From Glycomyces salinus (GTDB lineage Bacteria; Actinomycetota; Actinomycetes; Mycobacteriales; Micromonosporaceae), in assembly GCF_016428645.1 (NCBI RefSeq), contig NZ_JAELXW010000039.1:1-64000 (forward strand): DNA of 64,000 nucleotides, written 5' to 3'. A model generated the notes under the pieces. It saw only the letters and a list, made by a program, of their open reading frames with translations. It was not told where the DNA came from and ran no database searches. Of this stretch, positions 1 through 8,702 are shown in pieces (the first letter of the stretch is position 1; each line of letters begins with the position of its first letter). A program made the translations under genes and the position numbers.

Positions 1-804
1 GCCGAGGCCGCGGCCCGCCGCGGCGCCCGGCTGGTCGCCGTCGGCGCCCCCGACTCCGAACTCCAGGCCGTCGCCGAGCGCGCCCGCGCCCCGTACGTGG
101 CCGTGCCGCGCCGCGCGCCGGCCCGCATGAGCCTGTGGGCCCTGACCATTCCCGTGCTGCTCGCGGCCCGCGAACTCGGGCTGGTGCAGGTGGCCGAGGC
201 CGACATCGCCGAGACCGCCAGGCGGCTCGACGAGGACGCCGAGCGCTGCCGCGCCGAGGCCGACGTGTGGGTCAACCCCGCCAAGGAGCTGGCGATGAAC
301 CTGGCCGGGTCGATCCCGGTCATCTGGGGTTCGAGCCCGCTAGCCGGGGTCGCGGCCCGCCGCTTCGGGGACATGCTCGCCGCCAACGCCCGCTACCCGC
401 TGGTCGCCGGGGAGCTCGGCGAGGTCGGGCGCGGCCGGGTCGGCCTGCTCGACGGCGTCTTCGGGTCCCTCGCCGAAGGCGAGCGGGACATCTTCTCGGA
501 CGAGGAGGAGACGGCCGCCACGCGGCTGCGCATCATCCTCATGCGCGACGACGGCCTCGACGGCGACGACTCGATGCCCAAGCCCGACACCCGCCGCGCC
601 GACGCGGTCGCCAAGCTCGCCGAGCGGCGCGGCATCCGCTGCGACGTCATGCCCGCCGAGGGCGGCTGCTCGCTCGAGCGCCTGGCCTCCATGATCGCCG
701 TCCCCGACTTCGCCTCGGTGTACCTCGCGCTCGCCCACGGGCTCGACCCGATGCGCGTCCCGGCCGTGTCCGAGATGAAGGAAGAGGCCGTCGGGGGCGA
801 ATAG
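1..804 (+). CDS. SIS-domain phosphosugar isomerase-like protein (5' truncated by window)
   Basis: The reading frame is open from the first base, so the N-terminus lies outside the window; 267 residues are visible. The first part (GARLVAVGAPDSELQAVAER, then the APYVAVPRRAPARMSLWALT segment) looks like the end of the first SIS subdomain of the bifunctional phosphoglucose/phosphomannose isomerase-like family (TobH-like proteins of actinobacteria). The rest, with a second nucleotide-like fold reaching VPDFASVYLALAHGLDP, fits the isomerase C-terminal domain. The gene sits 63 nt before manA on the same strand. In mycobacteria the equivalent gene (Rv3256c type) lies between manB and manA, which supports a role in mannose/GDP-mannose metabolism. 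The exact reaction is not established for this family, and catalytic residues upstream cannot be seen. Confidence 0.8.
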   Translation, partial: AEAAARRGARLVAVGAPDSELQAVAERARAPYVAVPRRAPARMSLWALTIPVLLAARELGLVQVAEADIAETARRLDEDAERCRAEADVWVNPAKELAMNLAGSIPVIWGSSPLAGVAARRFGDMLAANARYPLVAGELGEVGRGRVGLLDGVFGSLAEGERDIFSDEEETAATRLRIILMRDDGLDGDDSMPKPDTRRADAVAKLAERRGIRCDVMPAEGGCSLERLASMIAVPDFASVYLALAHGLDPMRVPAVSEMKEEAVGGE

Positions 805-867
805 GTCTCAGAGGCGAGCCGATACAGTTGAGGGCACCCGGGGTTCACAGAGTGACGAGGAGCGGTC

Positions 868-2028
868 GTGCAAGGGCTTGACGGTGTCATCCGCAACTAC
901 GCGTGGGGATCGCAGGTCGACATCGCCAGGCTCCAGGGCCGCGAGCACCCCGCCGAGCTGCCCGAGGCCGAGGAGTGGTTCGGGGCCCACCCGAGCGCTC
1001 CCTCGATCCTCGACGACGGCCGACCTCTGGACAGCGCCGTCGCCTCCGAGCCGGCCCGGTTCCTCGGCGCTCGCGTCCTCGGCCGGTTCGGTCCGCGCGT
1101 GCCGTTCCTGCTGAAACTCCTGGCCGCGGCCAAGCCGCTCTCGCTCCAGGCCCACCCGAACGCGCGCCAGGCGCACTCGGGCTACCAGCGGGAACTGCGC
1201 ATCGGGATCGACGCGGCCTACCGCAACTACGTGGACGGCAACCACAAGCCGGAGCTGATCGTCGCGCTGACCGAGTTCCGGGCGCTGTGCGGCTTCCGCG
1301 AACCGGCCGAGTGCGCCGACCAGATCGAAGCGCTCGGCGTCCCCGGACTCGAACGGCTGGTGGCGACCCTGCGGGACCGGCGCGCCGGGCTGCGGCGGGC
1401 CGTCACCGACCTGCTGGCGATGAACCGCGACGAGTGCCGCGAACTGATCGGGCACGCCGCCAAGGCCGCCGCCGAGCATACCGCCGGGCTCGGCCCCGCC
1501 GACTCTGCCGACCTGGCCGAGCTGGCCCGCTACTACCCCGACGATCCGGGCGTGCTGGTGAGCATGCTGCTCAACCACGTCAAGCTGGAACCGGGAGAGG
1601 CGGTCTACATGCCCGCCGGGAACCTCCACGCCTACCTCAGCGGCTTCGGCGTGGAGATCATGGCCGCCTCCGACAACGTGCTGCGCGGCGGCCTGACCAG
1701 CAAACGCGTCGACGTCCCCGAGCTGCTGCGAGTGCTCGACTTCAGGGCCATGCCCGAGCCGCGCACTACCGCGAGCGACGCCGGGGACGTACGCACCTGG
1801 CCGGTCCCGATCGACGACTTCTCGCTGCGCCGGGCCCGGCTGTCCGGCGAGTCGATCGAGTTCGACCTCGACGGCCCGCGGATCTGCCTGTGCACCGGCG
1901 GTTCGGTGACGGTGGCCGACAGCGACGGCCAGGTGCGGCTGGCCCCGGGCCGGGCCGCGTTCTCGGCGGCCGCGGCCGGGACGCTGCGGGCCTCGGGCGA
2001 GGGCGAGCTGTTCGTCGCCTCCGCCTAG
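868..2028 (+). CDS. manA: mannose-6-phosphate isomerase, class I
   Basis: Interconverts fructose 6-phosphate and mannose 6-phosphate in the cytoplasm, feeding GDP-mannose and cell-envelope glycan synthesis. The 386-residue protein has the class I signature: N-terminal RNYAWGS, a metal-ligand segment QAHP at residues 94-97, NHKPELIVAL, and the cupin block GEAVYMPAGNLHAYLSGFG followed by SDNVLRGGLTSK. The GTG start is supported by a GAGGAG element about 7 nt upstream. It follows the SIS-domain gene and probably shares its transcript. Its stop codon overlaps the stop of the convergent acetyltransferase gene through a shared CTAG. Confidence 0.95.
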   Translation: MQGLDGVIRNYAWGSQVDIARLQGREHPAELPEAEEWFGAHPSAPSILDDGRPLDSAVASEPARFLGARVLGRFGPRVPFLLKLLAAAKPLSLQAHPNARQAHSGYQRELRIGIDAAYRNYVDGNHKPELIVALTEFRALCGFREPAECADQIEALGVPGLERLVATLRDRRAGLRRAVTDLLAMNRDECRELIGHAAKAAAEHTAGLGPADSADLAELARYYPDDPGVLVSMLLNHVKLEPGEAVYMPAGNLHAYLSGFGVEIMAASDNVLRGGLTSKRVDVPELLRVLDFRAMPEPRTTASDAGDVRTWPVPIDDFSLRRARLSGESIEFDLDGPRICLCTGGSVTVADSDGQVRLAPGRAAFSAAAAGTLRASGEGELFVASA

Positions 2029-3056
2029 GCCAGCTTCTTCTGGACGATCAGTTCCCGCAGGTACCTGCGGTAGCCGACGGCCTCGTTGATGCCGATCATG
2101 TGATCGTTGGCCTCGGAGTTCCAGGTGATGACGTACCTGAGCATCGGCCGGTAGCGGCGAAGCTGCCGCTGGTTGGCGATCTTGAGGATGGTGCCGAGCC
2201 GCTTCCCGCGGTGCTTCGGGTCCACGATCGTGTCGCCTTGGACGGCCTCGGCCTCGCCACCGGGGTCGACGACGATGACGGTGAACCCGGCGACCTCGCC
2301 CGACTCCGGGTCTCGGACGACCGCTCCGAGGCGGAGCACGCCGCGGCCGAGCAGCGCGCGCTCCTCGTCGCGGAGGCGCGCGACGTCGTAGACGGCGGGG
2401 CGGATGTCCATGTCGCCGGTCGGCGGGTCGGTCCACATCCGCGCGTTGAGGTGGGCGAGTCCCTCGGCGACCTCGTCGGGGGCCTCCCCGACCCACTCGA
2501 TCAGCTCGTATCCCTCGGCCTTCTTCCAGGCCTCGGCGTAGAGCCGGTCGAGTTCGTCCTCGTCAACGTCGGCGAGGACGTTGCGGCGCAGGATCTCGCT
2601 CTCGACGACCGGGTAGCCGCGGGCAGCGGCGAAATGCCTGCCGGACTCGTCGAGCCGGACGACGTCCTGGAGGGATTCGGTCGCGTAGGTGATGACGGTG
2701 TCGCGGCCCAGTTCGGCGGCGCGGCGCTCGACGTGCTCGAGCAGGCGGGTGCCGATCCCCCGGCGGCGGTGCTCGGGGCGGACCTCCAGGGACAGGTCGA
2801 CCATGTGCAGGTTGTCCTTGGCCGGCATGTCGAGCTGGGCGTAGCCGAGGACCTGCCCGTCGGCGACGGCCAGCCAGCGCTCGACCTTGATCGAATCGGC
2901 GACCAGCAGCAGCCGCAGCCGTTCGACGACTGGGCTGGGAAGGGCGAAGTCGGGGAAGTCGTGCGCCTGGACGGCGCGCTTAGCGTCGATCAGGGAGTCG
3001 ACAAGGTCTTTGTCGAACGGATCGATCGGGATGATCTCGAATTCAGCGGTGCTCAC
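2025..3056 (-). CDS. tandem-GNAT N-acetyltransferase
   Basis: A 343-residue protein with two GNAT folds. The N-terminal half carries the acetyl-CoA loop in EHRRRGIGTRLLEHV (about residues 95-110). The C-terminal half has a second, weaker version in PKHRGKRLGTILKIANQ (about residues 290-310). Two-domain GNATs of this kind are common in actinomycetes, where usually only one half binds acetyl-CoA productively; substrates are generally unknown and nothing here identifies one. Transcription probably starts about 180 nt upstream from a good TTGACA/TAATAT promoter and passes a structured leader with an intrinsic terminator before the ATG, which suggests attenuation control. Confidence 0.85.
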   Translation of the reverse strand: MSTAEFEIIPIDPFDKDLVDSLIDAKRAVQAHDFPDFALPSPVVERLRLLLVADSIKVERWLAVADGQVLGYAQLDMPAKDNLHMVDLSLEVRPEHRRRGIGTRLLEHVERRAAELGRDTVITYATESLQDVVRLDESGRHFAAARGYPVVESEILRRNVLADVDEDELDRLYAEAWKKAEGYELIEWVGEAPDEVAEGLAHLNARMWTDPPTGDMDIRPAVYDVARLRDEERALLGRGVLRLGAVVRDPESGEVAGFTVIVVDPGGEAEAVQGDTIVDPKHRGKRLGTILKIANQRQLRRYRPMLRYVITWNSEANDHMIGINEAVGYRRYLRELIVQKKLA

Positions 3057-3115
3057 CCTCAGACGATCCCGCAGTGAGAAACGAGTTGCAATCGAATTAC
3101 GAATCGGGTGGACAC

Positions 3116-3153
3116 AAAAATGTGCCGGGCGGCCACCCCAGACCGCCCGGCAC
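3116..3153 (-). terminator. hairpin plus T-run in the leader of the GNAT gene
   Basis: On the minus strand an 11-bp perfect stem (GTGCCGGGCGG/CCGCCCGGCAC) with a 10-nt loop is followed by A and five Ts, the layout of an intrinsic terminator. It lies upstream, not downstream, of the minus-strand GNAT gene, about 60 nt before its start. It would therefore terminate the leader rather than the gene. No other minus-strand gene ends here. Confidence 0.7.
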
Positions 3154-3240
3154 TCCCCCCGGTTTGGTTCCCCCGCGCGTCACTTGCGTCGTTCTGCGAC
3201 CCTCTTGGGCCTTCCCGCCGCTGTGACGCTGCGTATCTGC
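3122..3240 (-). promoter_or_regulatory. structured 5' leader, possible riboswitch/attenuator
   Basis: Between the minus-strand promoter and the terminator the RNA holds a 7-bp pairing GCGTCAC/GTGACGC enclosing a GC-rich bulge region. This is followed by a run GCGGGGGAACCAAACCGGGG that resembles the conserved GGGGGAACC part of actinobacterial ydaO (c-di-AMP) riboswitches as I remember them. The rest of that consensus is not convincingly present, and a GNAT is not a usual target. A translated leader or a protein-binding attenuator would also fit. With its flanks this is the whole content of the 308-nt gap between the GNAT gene and ahcY. Confidence 0.3.
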
Positions 3241-3241
3241 A

Positions 3242-3269
3242 ATATTACCCACCGCCCCACGAGTGTCAA
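3242..3269 (-). promoter_or_regulatory. sigma70-type promoter for the GNAT gene
   Basis: On the minus strand TTGACA (3269-3264) and TAATAT (3247-3242) are separated by 16 nt, the best -35/-10 pair seen in the window. The predicted start near 3235 gives a leader of about 180 nt. Confidence 0.6.
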
Positions 3270-3351
3270 GCAGAAACGAGGGTTGACAGAGATTATTTTT
3301 TGCGTGTCTCGCGCCACCCCGGCGCTCGCCGGTCGATGCAGGCCCGACGCG

Positions 3352-3357
3352 TAGCAT
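3352..3357 (+). promoter_or_regulatory. -10 box for leaderless ahcY
   Basis: TAGCAT ends 7 nt before the ahcY ATG and no Shine-Dalgarno sequence precedes the ATG, so the transcript probably begins at or next to the start codon. No convincing -35 was found at the matching distance. Confidence 0.5.
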
Positions 3358-3364
3358 TTCCCCC

Positions 3365-4819
<1,455 letters not shown>

Positions 4820-4828
<9 letters not shown>

Positions 4829-5570
4829 GCGAAGCGAAGGAACGGTAGCGGAGGCACAGCCGGTACTGAGCGAAGCGAAGGAACGGTAGCGGAGGCACAG
4901 CCGGTACTGAGCGAAGCGAAGGAACGGTAGCGGAGGCACAGCCGGTACTGAGCGAAGCGAAGGAACGGTAGCGGAGGCACAGCCGGTACTGAGCGAAGCG
5001 AAGGAACGGTAGCGGAGGCACAGCCGGTACTGAGCGAAGCGAAGGAACGGTAGCGGAGGCACAGCCGGTACTGAGCGAAGCGAAGGAACGGTAGCGGAGG
5101 CACAGCCGGTACTGAGCGAAGCGAAGGAACGGTAGCGGAGGCACAGCCGGTACTGAGCGAAGCGAAGGAACGGTAGCGGAGGCACAGCCGGTACTGAGCG
5201 AAGCGAAGGAACGGTAGCGGAGGCACAGCCGGTACTGAGCGAAGCGAAGGAACGGTAGCGGAGGCACAGCCGGTACTGAGCGAAGCGAAGGAACGGTAGC
5301 GGAGGCACAGCCGGTACTGAGCGAAGCGAAGGAACGGTAGCGGAGGCACAGCCGGTACTGAGCGAAGCGAAGGAACGGTAGCGGAGGCACAGCCGGTACT
5401 GAGCGAAGCGAAGGAACGGTAGCGGAGGCACAGCCGGTACTGAGCGAAGCGAAGGAACGGTAGCGGAGGCACAGCCGGTACTGAGCGAAGCGAAGGAACG
5501 GTAGCGGAGGCACAGCCGGTACTGAGCGAAGCGAAGGAACGGTAGCGGAGGCACAGCCGGTACTGAGCGA
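4820..5570. repeat. 18.3 perfect copies of a 41-bp tandem repeat at the ahcY 3' end
   Basis: The unit begins CGGTACTGAGCGAAGCGAAG and ends GCGGAGGCACAGC. Copies start at 4820 and every 41 nt after that. Eighteen are complete and, read line by line, identical; a 19th stops after 13 nt at 5570. The first copy contains the last two ahcY codons and its TGA, so the array looks like tandem duplication of the gene's end plus about 29 nt of 3' flank. Because 41 is not divisible by 3 and the minus strand of the unit lacks stops, all three minus frames are open through the array, but nothing suggests they are translated. The perfect identity points to recent or ongoing expansion. Confidence 0.98.
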
Positions 5571-5577
5571 GAACGCG

Positions 5578-5615
5578 AAGGCGGCCCGATCCGTTCGTTC
5601 GGATCGGGCCGCCTT
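5578..5615. terminator. bidirectional terminator between ahcY and moeZ
   Basis: A perfect 15-bp stem (AAGGCGGCCCGATCC with its complement) and an 8-nt loop lie between the convergent ahcY array and moeZ. The arms end in AA/TT, so weak T-runs follow on both strands. Confidence 0.8.
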
Positions 5616-5623
5616 TCCGTCGC

Positions 5624-6802
5624 CTAGTAGGTGGGCAGGCTCGGGTCCACCTGGTTGATCCAGCCGAGGACGCCGCCCTGGACGTGGACGGCGTTGCCCA
5701 GGCCGGCGGCCTTGGCCGCGGCCAGGGCCTCGGCCGAGCGGACGCCGGCCTTGCAGTAGAAGACCGCCTGGCGCTCGGTCGGCAGGTCCTTCAGCGCGGC
5801 ACCGGAGACGATGTCGCCCTTGGGGATCAGGCGCGAGCCGGGGATCTTGACGATCTCGTACTCGGCGGGCTCGCGGACGTCGATCAGGTCGATGTCGCGG
5901 CCCTCCTTGAGCCACTGCTCGAGTTCGCGGGCGGTGATGGTGGAGCCGACGACGGCCTCGGCGGCCTCGTCGGTGACCGCGCCGCAGAAGTCGTCGTAGT
6001 CGATCAGCTCGGTGACCGTCGGGTTCTCGCCGCACACCGCGCAGTTCGGGTCCTTGCGGACGTTGATCTTGCGGTACTCCATCTCGAGGCCGTCGTAGAC
6101 CATCAGCTTGCCGACCAGGGGCTCGCCGATGCCGGTGATGACCTTGATGGCCTCGTTGACCTGGATGGAGCCGATCGAGGCGCACAGGACGCCCAGGACG
6201 CCGCCCTCGGCGCAGCTGGGGACCATGCCCGGCGGCGGGGGCTCGGGGTACAGGCACCGGTAGCACGGGCCCTGCTCGGCCCAGAAGACCGAGGCCTGGC
6301 CGTCGAAGCGGAAGATCGAGCCCCACACGTAGGGCTTGTTCAGCAGGACGGCCGCGTCGTTGACCATGTAGCGGGTGGCGAAGTTGTCGGTGCCGTCGAC
6401 GATGAGGTCGTAGTCGGCGAAGATCTCCATGACGTTGTCGTTGTCCAGCGCGGTGTTGTGGATGACGACGTTCACGTTCGGGTTGATCTCGCGGATCGAG
6501 TCGGCGGCGGACTCGGCCTTGGGGCGGCCGACGTCGGACTGGCCGTGGATGATCTGGCGCTGGAGGTTGGACTGGTCGACCGTGTCGAAGTCGACGATGC
6601 CGAGGGTGCCCACCCCGGCGGCGGCGAGGTACATGAGCGCCGGGGAGCCGAGGCCCCCGGCGCCGACGCAGAGCACGCGGGCGTTCTTGAGGCGTTTCTG
6701 GCCGTCCATCCCGACGTCCGGGATGATGAGGTGGCGGGAATAACGCATGACCTCGTCGACCGAGAGGTCGGCTGCTGGCTCGACTAGCGGCGGCAAACTC
6801 AT
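5624..6802 (-). CDS. moeZ: adenylyltransferase/sulfurtransferase MoeZ
   Basis: Activates the C-terminal glycine of ubiquitin-like sulfur carriers (MoaD, CysO, ThiS types) by adenylation and then passes sulfur to it; acts in the cytoplasm in molybdopterin, thiamine or cysteine synthesis. The 392 residues combine a ThiF/MoeB domain (GAGGLGSPALMYLAAAG near residue 50, the SNLQRQ region, zinc-binding pairs CYRC and CAVC) with a C-terminal rhodanese domain whose persulfide cysteine is C350 in VFYCKAGVRS. This MoeBR fusion is the usual actinobacterial form. It is the last gene of a minus-strand run with DUF3152, as in mycobacteria. Confidence 0.95.
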   Translation of the reverse strand: MSLPPLVEPAADLSVDEVMRYSRHLIIPDVGMDGQKRLKNARVLCVGAGGLGSPALMYLAAAGVGTLGIVDFDTVDQSNLQRQIIHGQSDVGRPKAESAADSIREINPNVNVVIHNTALDNDNVMEIFADYDLIVDGTDNFATRYMVNDAAVLLNKPYVWGSIFRFDGQASVFWAEQGPCYRCLYPEPPPPGMVPSCAEGGVLGVLCASIGSIQVNEAIKVITGIGEPLVGKLMVYDGLEMEYRKINVRKDPNCAVCGENPTVTELIDYDDFCGAVTDEAAEAVVGSTITARELEQWLKEGRDIDLIDVREPAEYEIVKIPGSRLIPKGDIVSGAALKDLPTERQAVFYCKAGVRSAEALAAAKAAGLGNAVHVQGGVLGWINQVDPSLPTY

Positions 6803-6863
6803 ATCACTAATAATGCATATCCACAGAGTGGATATTCCCCCGGTACTGACCGTGTGCTCGGTC

Positions 6864-7700
6864 TCACCGGTCGTCGTACTGGTCCGGCGGCAGTTCCGGG
6901 CCGCCGTACTCCCCGGCCGGGCCCTCCAGGTAGGTCTCGCCGTCCGGGTAGGGCCAGGCGTTGGAGGCGCATCCGGCCAGCCGGTAGGTCTGCTGGGCCA
7001 TCACCGGCGAGGGCCCGCCCTCGTCGGGGCACACCTCGTGCGCGTGGCCGAGCCGGTGCCCGACCTCGTGGTTGACCACGTATTCGCGGTAGGTCTCCAG
7101 GGTGTCGTCCCAGTGCGGGACGCCGGTGAGCCAGCGGGCCGAGTTGATGACCACGGCGTCGCCGTTGCGGCACGAGACGGACGTGCCGGGGTGCTCGCAC
7201 AGGACCGACCGCTGCTCGGGGCTGGCGAGGTAGACGGTGAAGTCGGCGGTGCCGCGGCCGACCTGCTCGAAGCGCCAGCCGCCCCCGGCCGTCCACGATC
7301 TGGGATCGGACAGGATCGTGCGGACCGAGTCGCCGATCTCGTCGGCGTCGAGCCCGAGGCCGTCCTCGACGGCGACGTTGTATCGCAGGAGCGTCCCCGC
7401 CGAGCCGGCGACCTCACCGGACGGGGCCTCCGCGTACGTCCAGGTCCCCGCGCCAGAGAAATAGAGCGGCGGCGGATACTCGGCGTCGGTCGGCGCGGCT
7501 GGGTCCTCGGCGCGGACGGTGTGGTCGGCCGAGTCGGTCGTCGAGGATTCGCCGTCCGCGGGCAGGGACGATCCGCCGTATCCGGAGGTGGTGACGGCGA
7601 AACCCGCGCCCGCCGCGGCCATGAGGACCAACACCACCGCCAATGCGAAGTGCCGCCGCTTCCTGAAGCGGCTGCGCCGGTCCGTTCGTCCCTTTCCCAC
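6864..7700 (-). CDS. DUF3152 secreted metzincin-like protein
   Basis: A 278-residue exported protein: a basic N-terminus, then a hydrophobic segment (FALAVVLVLMAAAGAGFAV) that could be a signal peptide or anchor, then the DUF3152 domain. The domain contains HEVGHRLGHAH, a full HExxHxxGxxH zinc-protease motif, followed by SPVMAQQ, which resembles the metzincin Met-turn. I infer an extracellular zinc peptidase; the family has no established substrate known to me. The start is GTG. The upstream hydrolase frame has no stop before this gene and runs about 700 nt into it out of frame. Gene order moeZ-DUF3152 is conserved in actinobacteria. Confidence 0.88.
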   Translation of the reverse strand: MGKGRTDRRSRFRKRRHFALAVVLVLMAAAGAGFAVTTSGYGGSSLPADGESSTTDSADHTVRAEDPAAPTDAEYPPPLYFSGAGTWTYAEAPSGEVAGSAGTLLRYNVAVEDGLGLDADEIGDSVRTILSDPRSWTAGGGWRFEQVGRGTADFTVYLASPEQRSVLCEHPGTSVSCRNGDAVVINSARWLTGVPHWDDTLETYREYVVNHEVGHRLGHAHEVCPDEGGPSPVMAQQTYRLAGCASNAWPYPDGETYLEGPAGEYGGPELPPDQYDDR

Positions 7701-8698
7701 AATGGGAAGTCTAAGTCAGCCGCGGCCGATTGCGGCTGAGGCCCGTGTGAAGCGCGGGTCTCCTCGGCCAGTGCGGCCATCGCGCGGGCCACCGCCTGCG
7801 GCTCCTCCATCATGGCCACATGGCCGACCCGGTTGAGGATGAGCAGCCGCGAATCGGGGATGGCCATGCCCGTCTCGGGGGCGGTGCGGACGTCGATGAC
7901 GCGGTCCTGCTTGCCCCACACCACCAGCGTGGGAACGGTGACCTTCCTGGCCAGCCTCCACAGCGAGTGGCTGCCCGGCACGAACGACTGGATGAAGGAG
8001 GCCATCAGGCCCCGATAGGTGGCGATGTAGGCGCTGGAGTTCCACGGCACGGCCAGCCGCCGCCGGGCCTCGGCGATGGCCTCGCGGCGGCGCTGCGGGT
8101 GGATGCGGCCGGGGTCGGCCCAGGTGCCCAGGACGATCTCGTCGACCACCTCCTGCGGAGTGCGGGCCCGCATGGCCCGGTCGGCCAGCCGCGCCAGCTG
8201 CGGAACGGCCAGCATCGGCACGTATTTGGCCTGGTGGGAGCGCCGCGGGTTCCTGAAGGGCATGGCCGGCGAGATCAACGTGAGGGTCTTGATCAGGTGC
8301 GGGCGGGTGGCGGCCAGGTACACCGAGACCGCCCCGCCCAGGGAGTGCCCGGCCAGGTGGACCGGGCCGCGCCCGGATTCGATGATCCAGGCGGCCACGT
8401 CCTGGGCCAGGACCGGGATGGTGACCCGCCGGACCGGTGCCGAGTGCCCGAAGCCGGGCAGGTCGATCGCGTCGGCCGCCATGTAGTCGGAGAGCGCGTC
8501 GGCCAGGTCGGTCCAGTTCTGGGCCGAGCCGCCGAGACCGTGCACGAACACCGCCGGTTCGGCCTCGGGGGACGTGCCCGGGGTGTGGCGGATGAACAGG
8601 CGACGGCGGCTCACCCGGTGCTCGGTGCCGGGCCACGGCGGGTGAGGACGCGAAGGGTTGCGGACCTCGCTCGCCTCGACCAGCCGCGCCCGTTTCAC
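7001..8698 (-). CDS. alpha/beta hydrolase with an out-of-frame 3' read-through
   Basis: Residues 1-315 form a typical alpha/beta hydrolase: oxyanion segment FVHGLGGSAQNW, nucleophile elbow GHSLGG with S119, acid D265 in WGKQDRVID and H293 in VGHVAMMEEP. The substrate is unknown; esterase or lipase is the safe reading. The family domain ends near 7750, but this frame has no stop until 7001. As it stands, the protein would be 565 residues with a low-complexity Arg/Pro-rich tail that is the shadow of DUF3152. Either a stop has been lost by mutation or sequencing error (a TGA in the next frame ends at 7716) or the genes truly overlap. It starts 4 nt after the proline-rich gene ends, so the genes are probably co-transcribed. 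Confidence 0.75.
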   Translation of the reverse strand: MKRARLVEASEVRNPSRPHPPWPGTEHRVSRRRLFIRHTPGTSPEAEPAVFVHGLGGSAQNWTDLADALSDYMAADAIDLPGFGHSAPVRRVTIPVLAQDVAAWIIESGRGPVHLAGHSLGGAVSVYLAATRPHLIKTLTLISPAMPFRNPRRSHQAKYVPMLAVPQLARLADRAMRARTPQEVVDEIVLGTWADPGRIHPQRRREAIAEARRRLAVPWNSSAYIATYRGLMASFIQSFVPGSHSLWRLARKVTVPTLVVWGKQDRVIDVRTAPETGMAIPDSRLLILNRVGHVAMMEEPQAVARAMAALAEETRASHGPQPQSAAADLDFPLWERDERTGAAASGSGGTSHWRWCWSSWPRRARVSPSPPPDTADRPCPRTANPRRPTRPTTPSAPRTQPRRPTPSIRRRSISLARGPGRTRRPRPVRSPARRGRSCDTTSPSRTASGSTPTRSATRSARSCPIPDRGRPGAAGASSRSAAAPPTSPSTSPAPSSGRSCASTPARPSRAATATPWSSTRPAGSPASRTGTTPWRPTANTWSTTRSGTGSATRTRCAPTRAGPRR

Positions 8699-8702
8699 GC
8701 TA

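Noticed and set aside
3283-3288. TTGACA on the plus strand upstream of ahcY
   Set aside because: No acceptable -10 at 16-19 nt; the TAGCAT box next to the ATG explains the start better.
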